Source: Asaia bogorensis | GTDB lineage: Bacteria; Pseudomonadota; Alphaproteobacteria; CACIAM-22H2 | Length of the DNA stretch: 64,000 nucleotides | Assembly: GCA_945901855.1 (NCBI GenBank) | Contig: CAMDLT010000009.1 | Location: 39,257-103,256 of the forward strand | Direction of reading: 5' to 3' | Shown here: positions 54,461 through 64,000 of the stretch, piece by piece | How positions within the stretch are numbered: the stretch's first letter is position 1 | How the letters are laid out: every line of letters starts with the position of its first letter | Program-made: the position numbers and the translations under genes | Notes under the pieces: generated by a model | The model's database searches: none | Seen by the model: the letters and a program-made list of their open reading frames with translations, nothing else | What the model was told of the DNA's origin: nothing

Positions 54461-55498
54461 ATGAGCGATATCCAAATCTCGCCCGACAAGCTGCGCTTGT
54501 TTGCAGCCGCCTTGGTGGCGGCCGCAGGCTCGTCGCCCGCCGAAGCCAAATGCGTCGCCGACAATCTGGTCGAGGCCAATCTGACCGGCCACGATTCGCA
54601 CGGCGTCGGCATGCTGCCGATCTATCTGGACGCGGTGAAGCGCGGCAAGGTGGCGCTCGGCGCCTCGCTGAAGATCGTGAGCCAGACCGCCGCCACGCTC
54701 GTCGTCGACGGCCAGCGCGGCTACGGCCAGACGATCATGCGCGACGCGACCGAGCTTTTGTGCGCCAAGGCCAAAGACGCGGGCGCGGCCGTGCTCGCCT
54801 TGCGCAACACGCACCATATCGGACGCGTGGGTGCTTGGGCCGAACAGGCGGCGGCGCACGGCCTCGCCTCGTTCTTCGTGGTCGACGTTGCGGGCGTGGA
54901 CGCCAAGGTCGCGCCCACGGGCGGCATTGCCGGGCGGCTTGGCACCAACCCGATTTGCCTGGGGCTGCCCGTGAAAGGCCACGCGCCCATCGTCGCCGAC
55001 ATGGCAACAAGCCAGATCGCGGTCGGCAAGGTGCGCGTCGCGTTCAACAAAGGCGTGCAGCTGCCGCCCGGCATTTTGATCGACCACGAAGGCAAACCCA
55101 CCACCGACCCCGCGACGATGTACACGCATCCGGCGGGCGCCTTGCTGACCATGGCCGCGCACAAAGGCTACGCGCTGTCGGCGCTGATCGAGCTTTTTGC
55201 GGGCGCGCTCGGCGGCGGGGGCACCATCGCCACCTGGCAGCCCGAGGAAACGCGCATTCTCAACAACGCGATCGGCGTCGCGATCGATCCCGCGGCACTG
55301 GGCACGGCCGATTTTGTGGCCGACGAGGCCTTGAAGCTCGAAGCCTGGCTCAAATCGGGCCAAGAAAACGTGATGCTGCCGGGCGAACCCGAACGGCGCG
55401 CACGCAAGGCACGCGCCGAAACGATTCCGATCGATGCAGGCAACTGGGCGTTGCTCGTGGAACTGGCGCGCGGTCTTGGCGTGGCCGTGCCGGGCTGA
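54461..55498 (+). CDS. Ldh2-type malate/L-lactate dehydrogenase family protein
   Basis: The 345-residue NAD(P) oxidoreductase shows GHDSHGVGMLPIYLDAVKRG, THHIGRVGAWAEQAA, GGIAGRLGTNPICLGLPV and MATSQIAVGKVRVAFNKG, all typical of the Ldh2 family, which reduces 2-oxo acids or ureidoglycolate/malate-type substrates. It is coupled to the TPP enzyme (2-bp gap). Together they could handle a 2-hydroxy or 2-oxo acid. Confidence 0.93.
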   Translation: MSDIQISPDKLRLFAAALVAAAGSSPAEAKCVADNLVEANLTGHDSHGVGMLPIYLDAVKRGKVALGASLKIVSQTAATLVVDGQRGYGQTIMRDATELLCAKAKDAGAAVLALRNTHHIGRVGAWAEQAAAHGLASFFVVDVAGVDAKVAPTGGIAGRLGTNPICLGLPVKGHAPIVADMATSQIAVGKVRVAFNKGVQLPPGILIDHEGKPTTDPATMYTHPAGALLTMAAHKGYALSALIELFAGALGGGGTIATWQPEETRILNNAIGVAIDPAALGTADFVADEALKLEAWLKSGQENVMLPGEPERRARKARAETIPIDAGNWALLVELARGLGVAVPG

Positions 55499-55517
55499 GG
55501 CGCCGCGCGCGCGTTCG

Positions 55518-56158
55518 TCAGCCCATCGTCAGCACCACGTTGCCGCGTTTGCGGCCCGTGGCAATGTAGGCATGGGCTTGTGCCGCGTCGGCCAGATCGT
55601 ACTCGCGGTCGACGAACGGCGTGAAATGGCCTGCTTCGGCAAGCGCTGCCAAAAAGCGCAGATCCTCGACGCGTTCGGCTGCCACGCGCGCGATCTGGCG
55701 CTTGCCGTCGCGGTCGGCGCCGATGGCAAGCGCCATCTTGGCATTGGCGGCACTGCCGACGCTGCCCGATGCGCCGACGATCGCCACATGCTCGCCTGCT
55801 TTGAGCTTGCCCTTGTCGCGCAGGAACGCGAGCGCTGCCATGCCGCCAAACGGCACGGCAGCGGCCTGCGCATAGCTGAGCCTGTCGGGTTTGCGTGCAA
55901 GCGCGCCGTCCTGCGCCATCGTGCAATAGGCGGCATGCCCGCCGAAACCGACGCTGGGAAAGCCGATCACGGCGTCGCCGACGTTGAATTTTTCGACGTT
56001 TGCGCCGACCGCTTCGACATCGCCCGCAAAGTCGGTTCCCAGCACGGGCTTGCGCGGATCTTGACCAGAATTTCCTTGGGGCCCGGAACGGGTTTGGGCA
56101 TTTCTTTGAGCGTTACGAGCGACGGCGGGCCGTAGCGGCGACAGACCGCCGCTTTCAT
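55518..56158 (-). pseudogene. Quinone oxidoreductase (zinc-less MDR type) disrupted by two deletions
   Basis: The N-terminus MKAAVCRRYGPPSLVTLKEM then PKPVPGPKEILVKIR (from ATG 56156-56158) is intact, but at about 56050 the frame changes and the sequence jumps to RKPVLGTDFAGDVEAVGA, losing about 35 residues of the usual protein. A second gap follows at ASGSVGSAANAKMALAIGAD, where about 80 residues of the NAD(P) domain are missing before RVAAERVEDLRFLAAL. The C-terminus (TGRKRGNVVLTMG) is normal. Expected length is about 325 residues; about 213 remain in two frames. It cannot make a working enzyme. Confidence 0.8.
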
Positions 56159-56168
56159 CGGGACCATG

Positions 56169-57254
56169 TCAGACGCGCGCGACAATCGCGACTGGGCCGC
56201 CGCCGTCGGGGCCTTGGTGTTCGGCGCCGCCCGAGACGAACAATTGCGTGTCGCCGAGCGCGCCCGCCAGCACGCCGCCGACCAGCGCGCGCGCATGGCG
56301 CGTGGCGTTGATGTCGCTGTCGTCCCACATGGTATGGCGATGGCCGCGAATGGTGCCGGTGCGCGCGGGCTCGGCCTTGGCGAGCACCGCGACCAAACGT
56401 CGGCGCGCGGCCGCGTCGAGCTGGCCCTTGCCGGACAGACCGAGCGCTTCGAGCGCGCCCCACAAAGCGGGCGCATCGATGCTGTCCTGCATCACGCGGT
56501 GCGCGATCGCAAGATCGCCGGACCAAGCGCCCGAATTGCCCAGCACCATGATCTCGTTGCGCATCAGCTCGATGCCGGCCGAGGCGCTCGCGACGCCCGA
56601 ATAGAGCGACCAGTCGGCGCAGATCGCGGCGTCGTCGACGGCGGCGATCTCGCCCAGCGCCAACGCGACGCCCAGCGCCGAAGCGCCGCGCGAATAGCCC
56701 ATCGATTCGTAGGTGTCGTTAGTCGCGACGGGCGCGCTTGCCGACGCGATGCGCTCGGCCGTCAGCAGCGGGCATTTGATCTGCACGTAATGCACGTCGC
56801 TTGGATCGTCGATCTTCGCCGCCGCCATCGCCGCGCGCACGGCTGCCGCCGTCGCTTCGACCATCGCGCGGCGACCGATTTCGTGCGGCGCGAATTCGCG
56901 CGTGAAACTCGTGCCGATCGCCAGACGCTTGGCGCCGGTGCCCGCAGGCGCCTGCGGATCGACCGAGAATACCGTCATGTGCGGATTGAGCCCGCCTTCC
57001 GTGCCGCCCGACATGGCGAGCGCCACGCGTTTGCCGACGTCGGCAGGCGCGATGGCGCAGGCTTTTGCCAACGCGAGCTTCATTGCCAGCGTTGCGTAGC
57101 CGCGCGTGAAATCGTTGACGCAGCCATTGCCCTCGGTCTTGCCCAAGATCGCCACGACGTTGCGCGGATCGAGCGTGCCGTCGCCGAACGCGGCTTCGAG
57201 GGCCGACATATCGGCAGGATCGCGCATCGGCAGGCGGCAGACATGGGCTTGCAT
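56169..57254 (-). CDS. Cyanuric acid amidohydrolase/barbiturase family ring-opening enzyme
   Basis: The 361-residue protein belongs to the AtzD/Bar family, built from three repeats with Ser-Lys pairs. Seen here: ILGKTEGNGCVNDFTRG and SGGTEGGLNPH, VQIKCPLLTAERI and YSRGASALGVALA, and FVSGGAEHQGPDGGGPVA with LAKAEPARTGTIRGHRH. These enzymes open the ring of cyanuric acid or barbituric acid. In non-herbicide degraders the barbiturase role (pyrimidine breakdown) or another cyclic amide is more likely. It lies 19 bp after the membrane protein in the dap operon run. Confidence 0.9.
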   Translation of the reverse strand: MQAHVCRLPMRDPADMSALEAAFGDGTLDPRNVVAILGKTEGNGCVNDFTRGYATLAMKLALAKACAIAPADVGKRVALAMSGGTEGGLNPHMTVFSVDPQAPAGTGAKRLAIGTSFTREFAPHEIGRRAMVEATAAAVRAAMAAAKIDDPSDVHYVQIKCPLLTAERIASASAPVATNDTYESMGYSRGASALGVALALGEIAAVDDAAICADWSLYSGVASASAGIELMRNEIMVLGNSGAWSGDLAIAHRVMQDSIDAPALWGALEALGLSGKGQLDAAARRRLVAVLAKAEPARTGTIRGHRHTMWDDSDINATRHARALVGGVLAGALGDTQLFVSGGAEHQGPDGGGPVAIVARV

Positions 57255-57273
57255 TTTGTGCCTCTCCGTCTTG

Positions 57274-57843
57274 TCAGGAACCGTGCAACTGGTCGGCGAT
57301 CTGGTGCAGCGTCAGGCCCAGCGAAAGTTCGAGCGCCACCAGGCCGAACGCCTGCATCGCATCGATACCCAGGACCGTGCGCGCGATGCGGTACTGCACC
57401 AACACCGCCGCCGCCAAAGCCAGCAGGGCCAGCGCCAGCAATGCGCCCGGCGCCAGCGCTTCGCCGCGCCCCAAAACGGTTGCGGGCGCGTAGATCGCCA
57501 TCTGCAGCACGCCCGCCCAGTTGTAGGCGGGAACGTAGTCGAACCATTGCGCGGCTTTGTTCCATTGCCCGCACAAAAGATGGGCGGCGACCGGAAACAA
57601 GATGAGCCCGACGACATAGGCGATCGCCTCGACCGCCAGCGTGCGGCCGATCGCCTCGTCCGTGTCCAGATCGGGCAGCGCCAGATAGAGGTAGGCCGGC
57701 AGCAGCAGCAGGCCCGGCCCCACGAACGACGCGATCCAGCCCGCCCGCGTATCGGCGCCGAGCAAGGCCAAGCCCGTGCGGTCGCCCGCCAGCAACCGCA
57801 GCACGCCTTGCATCGGCCGCGCGACGGCGCCCCACAGGCTCAC
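57274..57843 (-). CDS. Multi-spanning membrane protein (Yip1-like)
   Basis: The 189-residue protein starts with GTG overlapping the dapE stop by 4 bp (GTGA). It has about five hydrophobic segments (SFVGPGLLLLPAYLYLAL, AVEAIAYVVGLILFPVAAHLL, APGALLALALLALAAAVLV and others) and no polar domain. The family is uncertain, perhaps Yip1/DUF1282. Coupling to dapE suggests cotranscription and not necessarily a shared pathway. Confidence 0.7.
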   Translation of the reverse strand: MSLWGAVARPMQGVLRLLAGDRTGLALLGADTRAGWIASFVGPGLLLLPAYLYLALPDLDTDEAIGRTLAVEAIAYVVGLILFPVAAHLLCGQWNKAAQWFDYVPAYNWAGVLQMAIYAPATVLGRGEALAPGALLALALLALAAAVLVQYRIARTVLGIDAMQAFGLVALELSLGLTLHQIADQLHGS

Positions 57844-58987
57844 GCGAAATACGAATCGAGCATGTGCCGGTAGATCGCCGAGAGATCGAGGATGTCCTGC
57901 ACGGCCGCACGCTCGTCGGTTTTGTGCATCGTGCGGCCGACCAGACCGAACTCGATCGTCGGACAATGGCGCGAAATGAAGCGCGCGTCCGACGTGCCGC
58001 CGGTGGTCGACAGCGCGGGCCTGCGGCCCAAACGCTTTTCGACCGCGTCCGATACCAGGCCCGAAAGCGTGCCGGGCGCGGTGATGAAACTCTCGCCCGA
58101 CACGCGCGAGGCCATGTCGATCTTGCCGCCCAGCGCCGCGATGCGACCGGCGATCCAGTCGAGCAGCGATGCCGAGCTGTGCTGATCGTTGAAACGGATA
58201 TTGAGGCGCGCGTGCGCTTTGGCCGGAATCAGATTCTCGGTCGGGTTGGCGACATCCACGGTCGTCACCTGCAGCGACGAGGGCTGGAAATGCGCATTGC
58301 CCGCATCGAGCGGCTTTGCGACCAAATCGGCCAGCAGCGCGATCAAGGGATGGATCGGATTGTCGGCCAGATGCGGATAGGCCACGTGGCCCTGCGCGCC
58401 CTTGGCGGTCAGCTCGACATTGACCGAGCCGCGCCGCCCGATTTTGGCCATGTCGCCCAGAACCGTTTCGTTGGTCGGTTCGCCGACGAGGCAAAGATCG
58501 GGGATCTCGCCGTGCGCGGCCATCCAATCGAGCACTTTCTTGGTGCCGTTGATCGACGGGCCTTCTTCGTCGCCCGTGATCAGAAACGAGATCGAGCCCG
58601 GCAGGCCGCCCGATTTGCGCGCCTCGGCAAAACCAAGCGCCGCCGCCGCGAACGCCGATATGGCGCCTTTCATGTCGACGGCGCCGCGGCCGTACAAATA
58701 GCCGTCCTGGATGTCGGCGGCGAAGGGATCGACGCTCCAGCCCGCGACATTGCCCACCGGCACCACATCGGTATGGCCCGCAAAACAGAAATGCGGACCT
58801 TTCGTGCCGATGCGCGCATAGAGATTGTCGATGTCCGGCGTGCCCGGCTCGCTGAACGGCAGGCGATGGCACACGAAACCCGCCGCCGCCAGCATGCGCT
58901 CGAGCGTGCCAAGCGCGCCGTCGTCGGCGGGCGTAACCGACTTGCAGCGAATGAGGTCGGCTGCAAAGGCGACCGGATCGAGCCCGC

Positions 58988-58991
<4 letters not shown>
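57840..58991 (-). CDS. dapE: Succinyl-diaminopimelate desuccinylase
   Basis: The 383-residue zinc enzyme makes L,L-diaminopimelate for lysine and cell wall. It has the M20 motifs [25 protein letters not shown] and [13 protein letters not shown] with catalytic Glu pair, LVGEPTNE, and the final GTSDARFI and [12 protein letters not shown]. Its start overlaps dapD by 4 bp. Confidence 0.96.
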
Positions 58992-59830
<839 letters not shown>

Positions 59831-60001
59831 GACGGTTTTCCGCTGCGCGAGGGGGCCAATCGAGGCAGGAAAATGGGCTGCGGACGGCGCGCTGTCAATG
59901 TCGGCTTGGCGCGGGGCGGGCGATGTGGCTAATGTTCGGGTCCGTTCCGGTTTTGGAGCCAAAGACTGAACTCGTCCCCCAAAGATTCGCCGTTCGACCG
60001 C

Positions 60002-61693
60002 TTGATCGCCGATTGGCCGGGCCCGGCTGCGCGCCTCACGCACGAGGGCCGGATCGCGGGCGCCAACGCACAGGCGCGTCCGATGCTGAACGAGTTTGCC
60101 GCGCGCACGGGCGATCTTGGCGCGCTCGCGGCCGATATCGCGCAAGGCGGAGCCGCGCGCCTCGACACGGTCGTCGTGCCCGGCAACGCGGCGCCGACCA
60201 CGCTCGATGTCACGTGCGTGCCGCTGGGCGACGGGGCGATGCTGCTGGCGCGCGACGTAAGCTTGGCCGCCAACATGCGCAACGCCCTCGCCGACTCGCG
60301 CCGCCGCTACAAAGACATCGTCGAAATCTCGAGCGACTTCGCGTGGGAGACCGATGCGAGCGGCGCCTTTGCGTTTGTCTCGCCGCAAGGGGCGCTCGGC
60401 TGGCGGGCCGACGATCTTTTGGGGCGCAAACCCGTGGTGTTCGCGATCGATCCCGACGATCTGTCGGTCGCCGATCCGTTCTTGACCCAAACGCCGATTG
60501 CCCAGACCGAACAATGGGTGCGCACCGCCGACGGCAAAGACGCGTGCGTGCAGATTTCGGCCGTGCCGTTGTTTGCGCCCGCCGGCAGTTGGAACGGCGC
60601 ACGCGGCCTCGCGCGCGACATCACCGACGCGCGCGAACGCGAAAGCGAGCTTGCGGAAGCGCGCAACCGCGAGCGCCTGATCGCGCATATCGTGCGCGCG
60701 GTGCGCGACGAAATGGAAGCGGGCGCCATGCTGCGTGCGGCCGCGTCTGAAACCGCCAACGCGCTGGGGGCGGGCTGCGCCATCTGGCGCGTGCAGGCGG
60801 CCCCCGACGAACTGCCCGAATTCGCTGCCGCCGCGTGCCATGGCGGCGAACTGCCCGCCAGTCTGGATATCGAGCGGCGTTTCGAAGCGCGCCTGCGCGC
60901 CGACCGGCCGATCGACGATGGCGCCGACGCGCTGGTGGAACTCCGGTCGCACGAAGGTTTCGCGCTGGTGGCGCCGACCGCGTTCCGGCACAAAATCAAC
61001 GGGCTGGTGGCGCTGTTCCGCCTGCCAGATGCGGTGGGCGAGGCAAGCGCGCCCTGGAGCGAGGGCGAACGCGACGTTCTGGCCGAGATCGCCGCGCAGT
61101 TGGGCATCGCGCATGCCCAGCTCGACGTGCTGGAAACGCTCGACCGCCAGGCCTCGACCGACGTGCTCACGGGCCTTTTGAACCGTCGCCGTTTTACGGC
61201 CGAACTGGCCGCGCGTTTGGCCGGCTGCAAGCGCAACGGCGATTGGGGCGCGCTTGTCTATGTCGATCTCGACAATTTCAAAGCGGTCAACGACGTGCTG
61301 GGCCACCACGCCGGCGACATGGCGCTGAAGGCGGTCGCGCGCACCTTGCGCAAGGCGCTTCGCGCCAACGATCTGCTGGCGCGCTTGGGCGGCGACGAAT
61401 TCGCAATCTGGCTCGACCAGACCGACCGGGACGGCGCCATCGCCAAAGCCAAACAGATTCTGGAATCGCGCCGCGAATTGCTGCCTGTTTCCGCCAGCCC
61501 CGAAAAGCCGCTGGGGTTTTCGGCCGGCGTTGCCGTGCACGATCCCAAACTTGCCGAAAGCGTCGATGCCCTGCTCGCGCGCGGCGACGCGTCGATGTAC
61601 GACGTCAAACGCAAAGGCAAGGGCACCTACGCGCTTGCGCCCGCCCCCAATTCTGGCGCCCCTGATTCTGGCGCACCCGATTCCGCGACCTGA
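60002..61693 (+). CDS. PAS-GAF-GGDEF diguanylate cyclase
   Basis: The 563-residue protein makes the second messenger cyclic di-GMP. A PAS domain spans about residues 100-210 ([21 protein letters not shown]), a GAF-like segment about 230-370, and the GGDEF domain is at the C-terminus with [11 protein letters not shown] intact. RAND lies five residues before GGDEF, a complete inhibitory I-site. The start is uncertain: TTG 60002 has no ribosome site, while CTG 59966 has GGAG 7 bases upstream and would add 12 residues. No membrane segment is seen, so it is cytoplasmic. Confidence 0.88.
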   Translation: MIADWPGPAARLTHEGRIAGANAQARPMLNEFAARTGDLGALAADIAQGGAARLDTVVVPGNAAPTTLDVTCVPLGDGAMLLARDVSLAANMRNALADSRRRYKDIVEISSDFAWETDASGAFAFVSPQGALGWRADDLLGRKPVVFAIDPDDLSVADPFLTQTPIAQTEQWVRTADGKDACVQISAVPLFAPAGSWNGARGLARDITDARERESELAEARNRERLIAHIVRAVRDEMEAGAMLRAAASETANALGAGCAIWRVQAAPDELPEFAAAACHGGELPASLDIERRFEARLRADRPIDDGADALVELRSHEGFALVAPTAFRHKINGLVALFRLPDAVGEASAPWSEGERDVLAEIAAQLGIAHAQLDVLETLDRQASTDVLTGLLNRRRFTAELAARLAGCKRNGDWGALVYVDLDNFKAVNDVLGHHAGDMALKAVARTLRKALRANDLLARLGGDEFAIWLDQTDRDGAIAKAKQILESRRELLPVSASPEKPLGFSAGVAVHDPKLAESVDALLARGDASMYDVKRKGKGTYALAPAPNSGAPDSGAPDSAT

Positions 61694-61700
61694 GAAACCC

Positions 61701-63005
61701 ATGCACACCCAAGACGATGCCGACTACGAAGCCGCCAAGCGCCTGATCCAGGATCCGGACGTGTTCGTGCGCGCCAATCTGGCCAAACGCACCGATGTGC
61801 GGCCGGAGATTCTCTACTACCTCACCGAAGACGACAGCGCCGAAGTGCGCGCCGCCGTCGCCAACAATGCCGTCTCGCCCCTGCACGCGAATCTGAAGCT
61901 CGCGCGCGACCGCTCGCAAGAAGTGCGCGCGGGCCTTGCCGACAAGGTGCAGCGCCTGCTGCCCGAAATGCCGCAAGGCCAGCAGGACGCCGCGCGCGCG
62001 CGCGTGATGCAGACGCTGGAGGTGCTGGCCAAGGACACGGTCGTCCAAATTCGCGCCGTCGTGGCCCAAACGCTCAAGGACGTGCCCGACGCGCCCCCCG
62101 ACCTCGTGCGCCAGCTCGCGCGCGATGCCGAACCTTCGGTTGCAAGTCCGATCCTGCAATTTTCGCCGCTGCTGACCGACGAAGATCTGCTGGACATCAT
62201 CCGGGGCGACCATGCGGAAGGGGCGCTTTCCGCCGTCGCGCGCCGCTCGAACGTCGCCGAGTCGATCTCCGACGCGCTCGTCGAATCCGACGACAGCGCG
62301 GCAGTCGCAAGCTTGCTTGCCAACAAATCGGCGCAGATCCGCGAAGAAACGCTCGACCTGATCGTCGATCGCGCGCCCACGCGCGCCGAATGGCACGGCC
62401 CGTTGGTCGACCGACCAAGCCTCACGCCCAAAGCCGCCCTCAAGATCGCGGCGTTTGTTGCCGAAGCCCTGTCCCAACGCCTGCAAGCGCGCCCCGATCT
62501 TGATCCTGCGACACGCGATGCCGTGACGGCCGAAGTGCGCAAGCGCCTGGCACAGGCAGCGGCGGCGACCGGCGGCGATGCGGATGCGCGCAAGCGTACG
62601 ACGCTGGCCGACCCGGTGTGGGCGACGGGCAAAGCCGGGGCCGGGGGCGAAGGGGCAAGCGAAACCGTGGGCGACAAGGTCAAGCGCCTGCGCCGCGAAA
62701 AAAAGCTCGACGACGGGGCCGTGACGGCGGCGGCGCAGGCGGGCGAAAAGCTGTTCGTCAAACTCGCCCTCGCCGACCTTGCCGGCATTCGCGCCGAAGT
62801 GATCGACAAGATTCTGACGGCGCGTTCGGCCAAGGGCATCATCGCGGTATGCTGGAAGGCGAAGTTGAAGCTTCCGACGGCGGTGGCGATCCAGCAAAAA
62901 ACGCTGTCGATGCCGCCCAAGAGCGTGCTGAGCGGCACGAAATGGGACGGCTGGCCGCTGACCGAAGAAGAACTCAAATGGCAGTTGGAATTTTTCGGGG
63001 CGTGA
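61701..63005 (+). CDS. DUF2336 (HEAT-repeat-like) protein
   Basis: The 434-residue protein consists of helical repeats ([40 protein letters not shown], then [16 protein letters not shown] near the C-terminus), the DUF2336 pattern common in alphaproteobacteria and of unknown role, often near signalling genes. It starts 7 bp after the diguanylate cyclase stop, so it may be its partner or effector. No catalytic residue is visible. Confidence 0.85.
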   Translation: MHTQDDADYEAAKRLIQDPDVFVRANLAKRTDVRPEILYYLTEDDSAEVRAAVANNAVSPLHANLKLARDRSQEVRAGLADKVQRLLPEMPQGQQDAARARVMQTLEVLAKDTVVQIRAVVAQTLKDVPDAPPDLVRQLARDAEPSVASPILQFSPLLTDEDLLDIIRGDHAEGALSAVARRSNVAESISDALVESDDSAAVASLLANKSAQIREETLDLIVDRAPTRAEWHGPLVDRPSLTPKAALKIAAFVAEALSQRLQARPDLDPATRDAVTAEVRKRLAQAAAATGGDADARKRTTLADPVWATGKAGAGGEGASETVGDKVKRLRREKKLDDGAVTAAAQAGEKLFVKLALADLAGIRAEVIDKILTARSAKGIIAVCWKAKLKLPTAVAIQQKTLSMPPKSVLSGTKWDGWPLTEEELKWQLEFFGA

Positions 63006-63054
63006 AAAGCGCGGCGAACGGCGGCGGTCCGCAAACGTCAACCGCGCGATCGCG

Positions 63055-63660
63055 TTAATCGCATTCGTGCCACCAGCAAAAAAGTGCCATGCGCGTGCCG
63101 TCCCAATAAAAGCCGATTTCGCTGCCAACGAATGTCCGATAACCGTCATTTACCGGTTGGACGACGATCGCGATGTCGCTTTTGTCGGTCGCGTCGTTGT
63201 AGAGGCGTGCCTCGATCGGTTGGGTTGCAAGACTCACGCCGGCGGTTTTGCCGTCGCCATAGCCGATAATGCTACCGACCTCAACCCAGTCATCGCCTTT
63301 TTTGGTAAGCGCATAACCTGAACGACCGAGCATGGAATAGCCGTCCTCCTCATAAACTAGGAAGAGGATTTGTTCCTCGGTGCCGGGGGCAATTCGGTGG
63401 CGCCCGACAAACAGACGCTGCGGATCGAAGTACTCCTTTGCTTTATACGAATTTTCAATTTTCGTGCGATTCGCCTGGATAAAATTCAAGACGATCTGCG
63501 CATCGGCATGGCCAATCAGCGGCTGTAAGGGGACTTCTTCAGTTTCTGGAATTTGCGCGGGAAACTTGATCGGTGGCGCGTTCTGCGCAAGGCCGATGGA
63601 GGCGCCGAAAAACCCTGCGACGAGCCCTACGACAAGCATTGCCAAAATTACGGTACGCAT
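63055..63660 (-). CDS. Small exported protein, possible immunity protein
   Basis: The 201-residue protein begins MRTVILAMLVVGLVAGFFGA with a cleavage site near LAQ-NAP, so it should be periplasmic. The mature part is beta-rich (QRLFVGRHRIAPGTEEQILFLVYEE, YALTKKGDDWVEVGSIIGYG) and ends in FCWWHECD. ATG 63660 overlaps the preceding lysozyme-like gene stop by one base (TGATG); an in-frame GTG at 63663 is an alternative. Its base composition is lower in GC than the surroundings. The arrangement suggests an effector-immunity pair, which is inferred only. Confidence 0.6.
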   Translation of the reverse strand: MRTVILAMLVVGLVAGFFGASIGLAQNAPPIKFPAQIPETEEVPLQPLIGHADAQIVLNFIQANRTKIENSYKAKEYFDPQRLFVGRHRIAPGTEEQILFLVYEEDGYSMLGRSGYALTKKGDDWVEVGSIIGYGDGKTAGVSLATQPIEARLYNDATDKSDIAIVVQPVNDGYRTFVGSEIGFYWDGTRMALFCWWHECD

Positions 63661-64000
63661 CACGGTCCCACTTTTGTTCGGTATTGCACTCTTGAAAACT
63701 CGCGCAGTCGGGTTTCAACGGCGCGATGGTCTCGGTCATCATCGACCGACAGATTTTGGACTGCCCTATTCGAGTCCCAACCATGTTGTTCCATTCGGTC
63801 AATGTATTTTTTGACCGCACCGGCACCCGCGCGGTGCGCAGCGGCGGCTAAACCGGCGTCGCTGATTTGGAACTTTTCTTTGATGCCGTCCACTTCGGTG
63901 CCGATCTTTGCGTCGGCGCCAAAAGCCTTTAGCTGCGCTTCGTTGCGGCGCATGACGGCTTCCATCGCCTTCTCTTGGACCTCGCGCGCGTTGGCGCCAC
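63660..64000 (-). CDS. C-terminal part of a lysozyme/transglycosylase-like protein, 5' end outside window
   Basis: The frame is open to the window edge (GANAREVQEKAMEAVMRRNE at the edge) and shows 112 residues. FQISDAGLAAAAHRAGAGAVKKY resembles the C-terminal part of phage-type lysozyme-like domains. DRMEQHGWDSNRAVQNLSVD follows. An internal ATG at 63965 could be taken for the start, but the frame continues upstream. It is coupled to the small exported protein. The full protein and its signal region cannot be seen. Confidence 0.55.
   Translation of the reverse strand, partial: GANAREVQEKAMEAVMRRNEAQLKAFGADAKIGTEVDGIKEKFQISDAGLAAAAHRAGAGAVKKYIDRMEQHGWDSNRAVQNLSVDDDRDHRAVETRLREFSRVQYRTKVGP

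Overview
The window is a GC-rich, gene-dense chromosomal segment from an alphaproteobacterium, most likely of the Rhodospirillales type. The basis is the set of lineage markers: a DUF1013/TrcR-type regulator at the left edge, the CcrM GANTC methyltransferase next to rnhB, GcrA, an Fnr-type regulator, an alphaproteobacterial XGPRT, and the succinylase DAP pathway (dapD-dapE). Typical spacing is short, with many ATGA/GTGA overlaps. There is one tRNA gene (Arg, ACG) and no rRNA, prophage or CRISPR array.

Layout. 0-3.9 kb: cell-cycle genes (trcR, rnhB, ccrM) with a repressible-looking, AT-rich lysozyme-like gene in front of them. 3.9-12.4 kb: a lipid/photo-oxidative-stress cluster of two SDRs, an NTF2-like protein, a DUF3833 lipoprotein, a GPH transporter, a cyclopropane-fatty-acid-synthase-like methyltransferase, DUF1365, an FAD amine oxidase and a photolyase. 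It resembles in content the sigma-E (singlet oxygen) regulon of Rhodobacter. 12.4-18.3 kb: a metal-site-less PdeM relative, two tandem paralogues of unknown function and an RND efflux pump. 19-26.4 kb: tRNA-Arg, a lipoprotein, then a small defence-type insert: a single-chain Type IIG restriction-modification enzyme, a PIN toxin/RHH antitoxin pair with a 36-bp dyad operator, and an unusual 11-bp tandem repeat inside a 13-bp inverted repeat.

26.4-38.1 kb: two gamma-glutamyltransferases, gpt, an Fnr protein with a perfect Fnr box about 0.8 kb away, rlmI, a DUF547 protein, a mercuric-reductase-like flavoprotein coupled to a TVP38 membrane protein, and a frameshifted small gene. 38.2-43.0 kb: the conserved rpmH-rnpA-yidD-yidC-engB run followed by argB. 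43-47.4 kb: an ECF sigma factor with an anti-sigma factor whose N-terminal domain is duplicated, a HerA-type ATPase and gcrA, whose upstream region carries a perfect DnaA box and two GANTC sites. 47.5-57.3 kb: corA, crcB and a set of catabolic enzymes (RraA-like, GMC oxidoreductase, Gfo/Idh, TPP enzyme, Ldh2 dehydrogenase, cyanuric acid amidohydrolase/barbiturase family) plus a quinone-oxidoreductase pseudogene. 57.3-63 kb: dapD-dapE, a PAS/GGDEF diguanylate cyclase and a DUF2336 protein. 63-64 kb: the end of a lysozyme-like gene overlapping a small exported protein, an arrangement seen in effector-immunity pairs.

The most distinctive signals are regulatory: three GANTC sites in 39 bp in front of ccrM, DnaA and GANTC sites in front of gcrA, an Fnr box placed for a nearly leaderless transcript, the TA operator, and the 11-bp repeat array. 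All calls are from reading the sequence; no database search was run.
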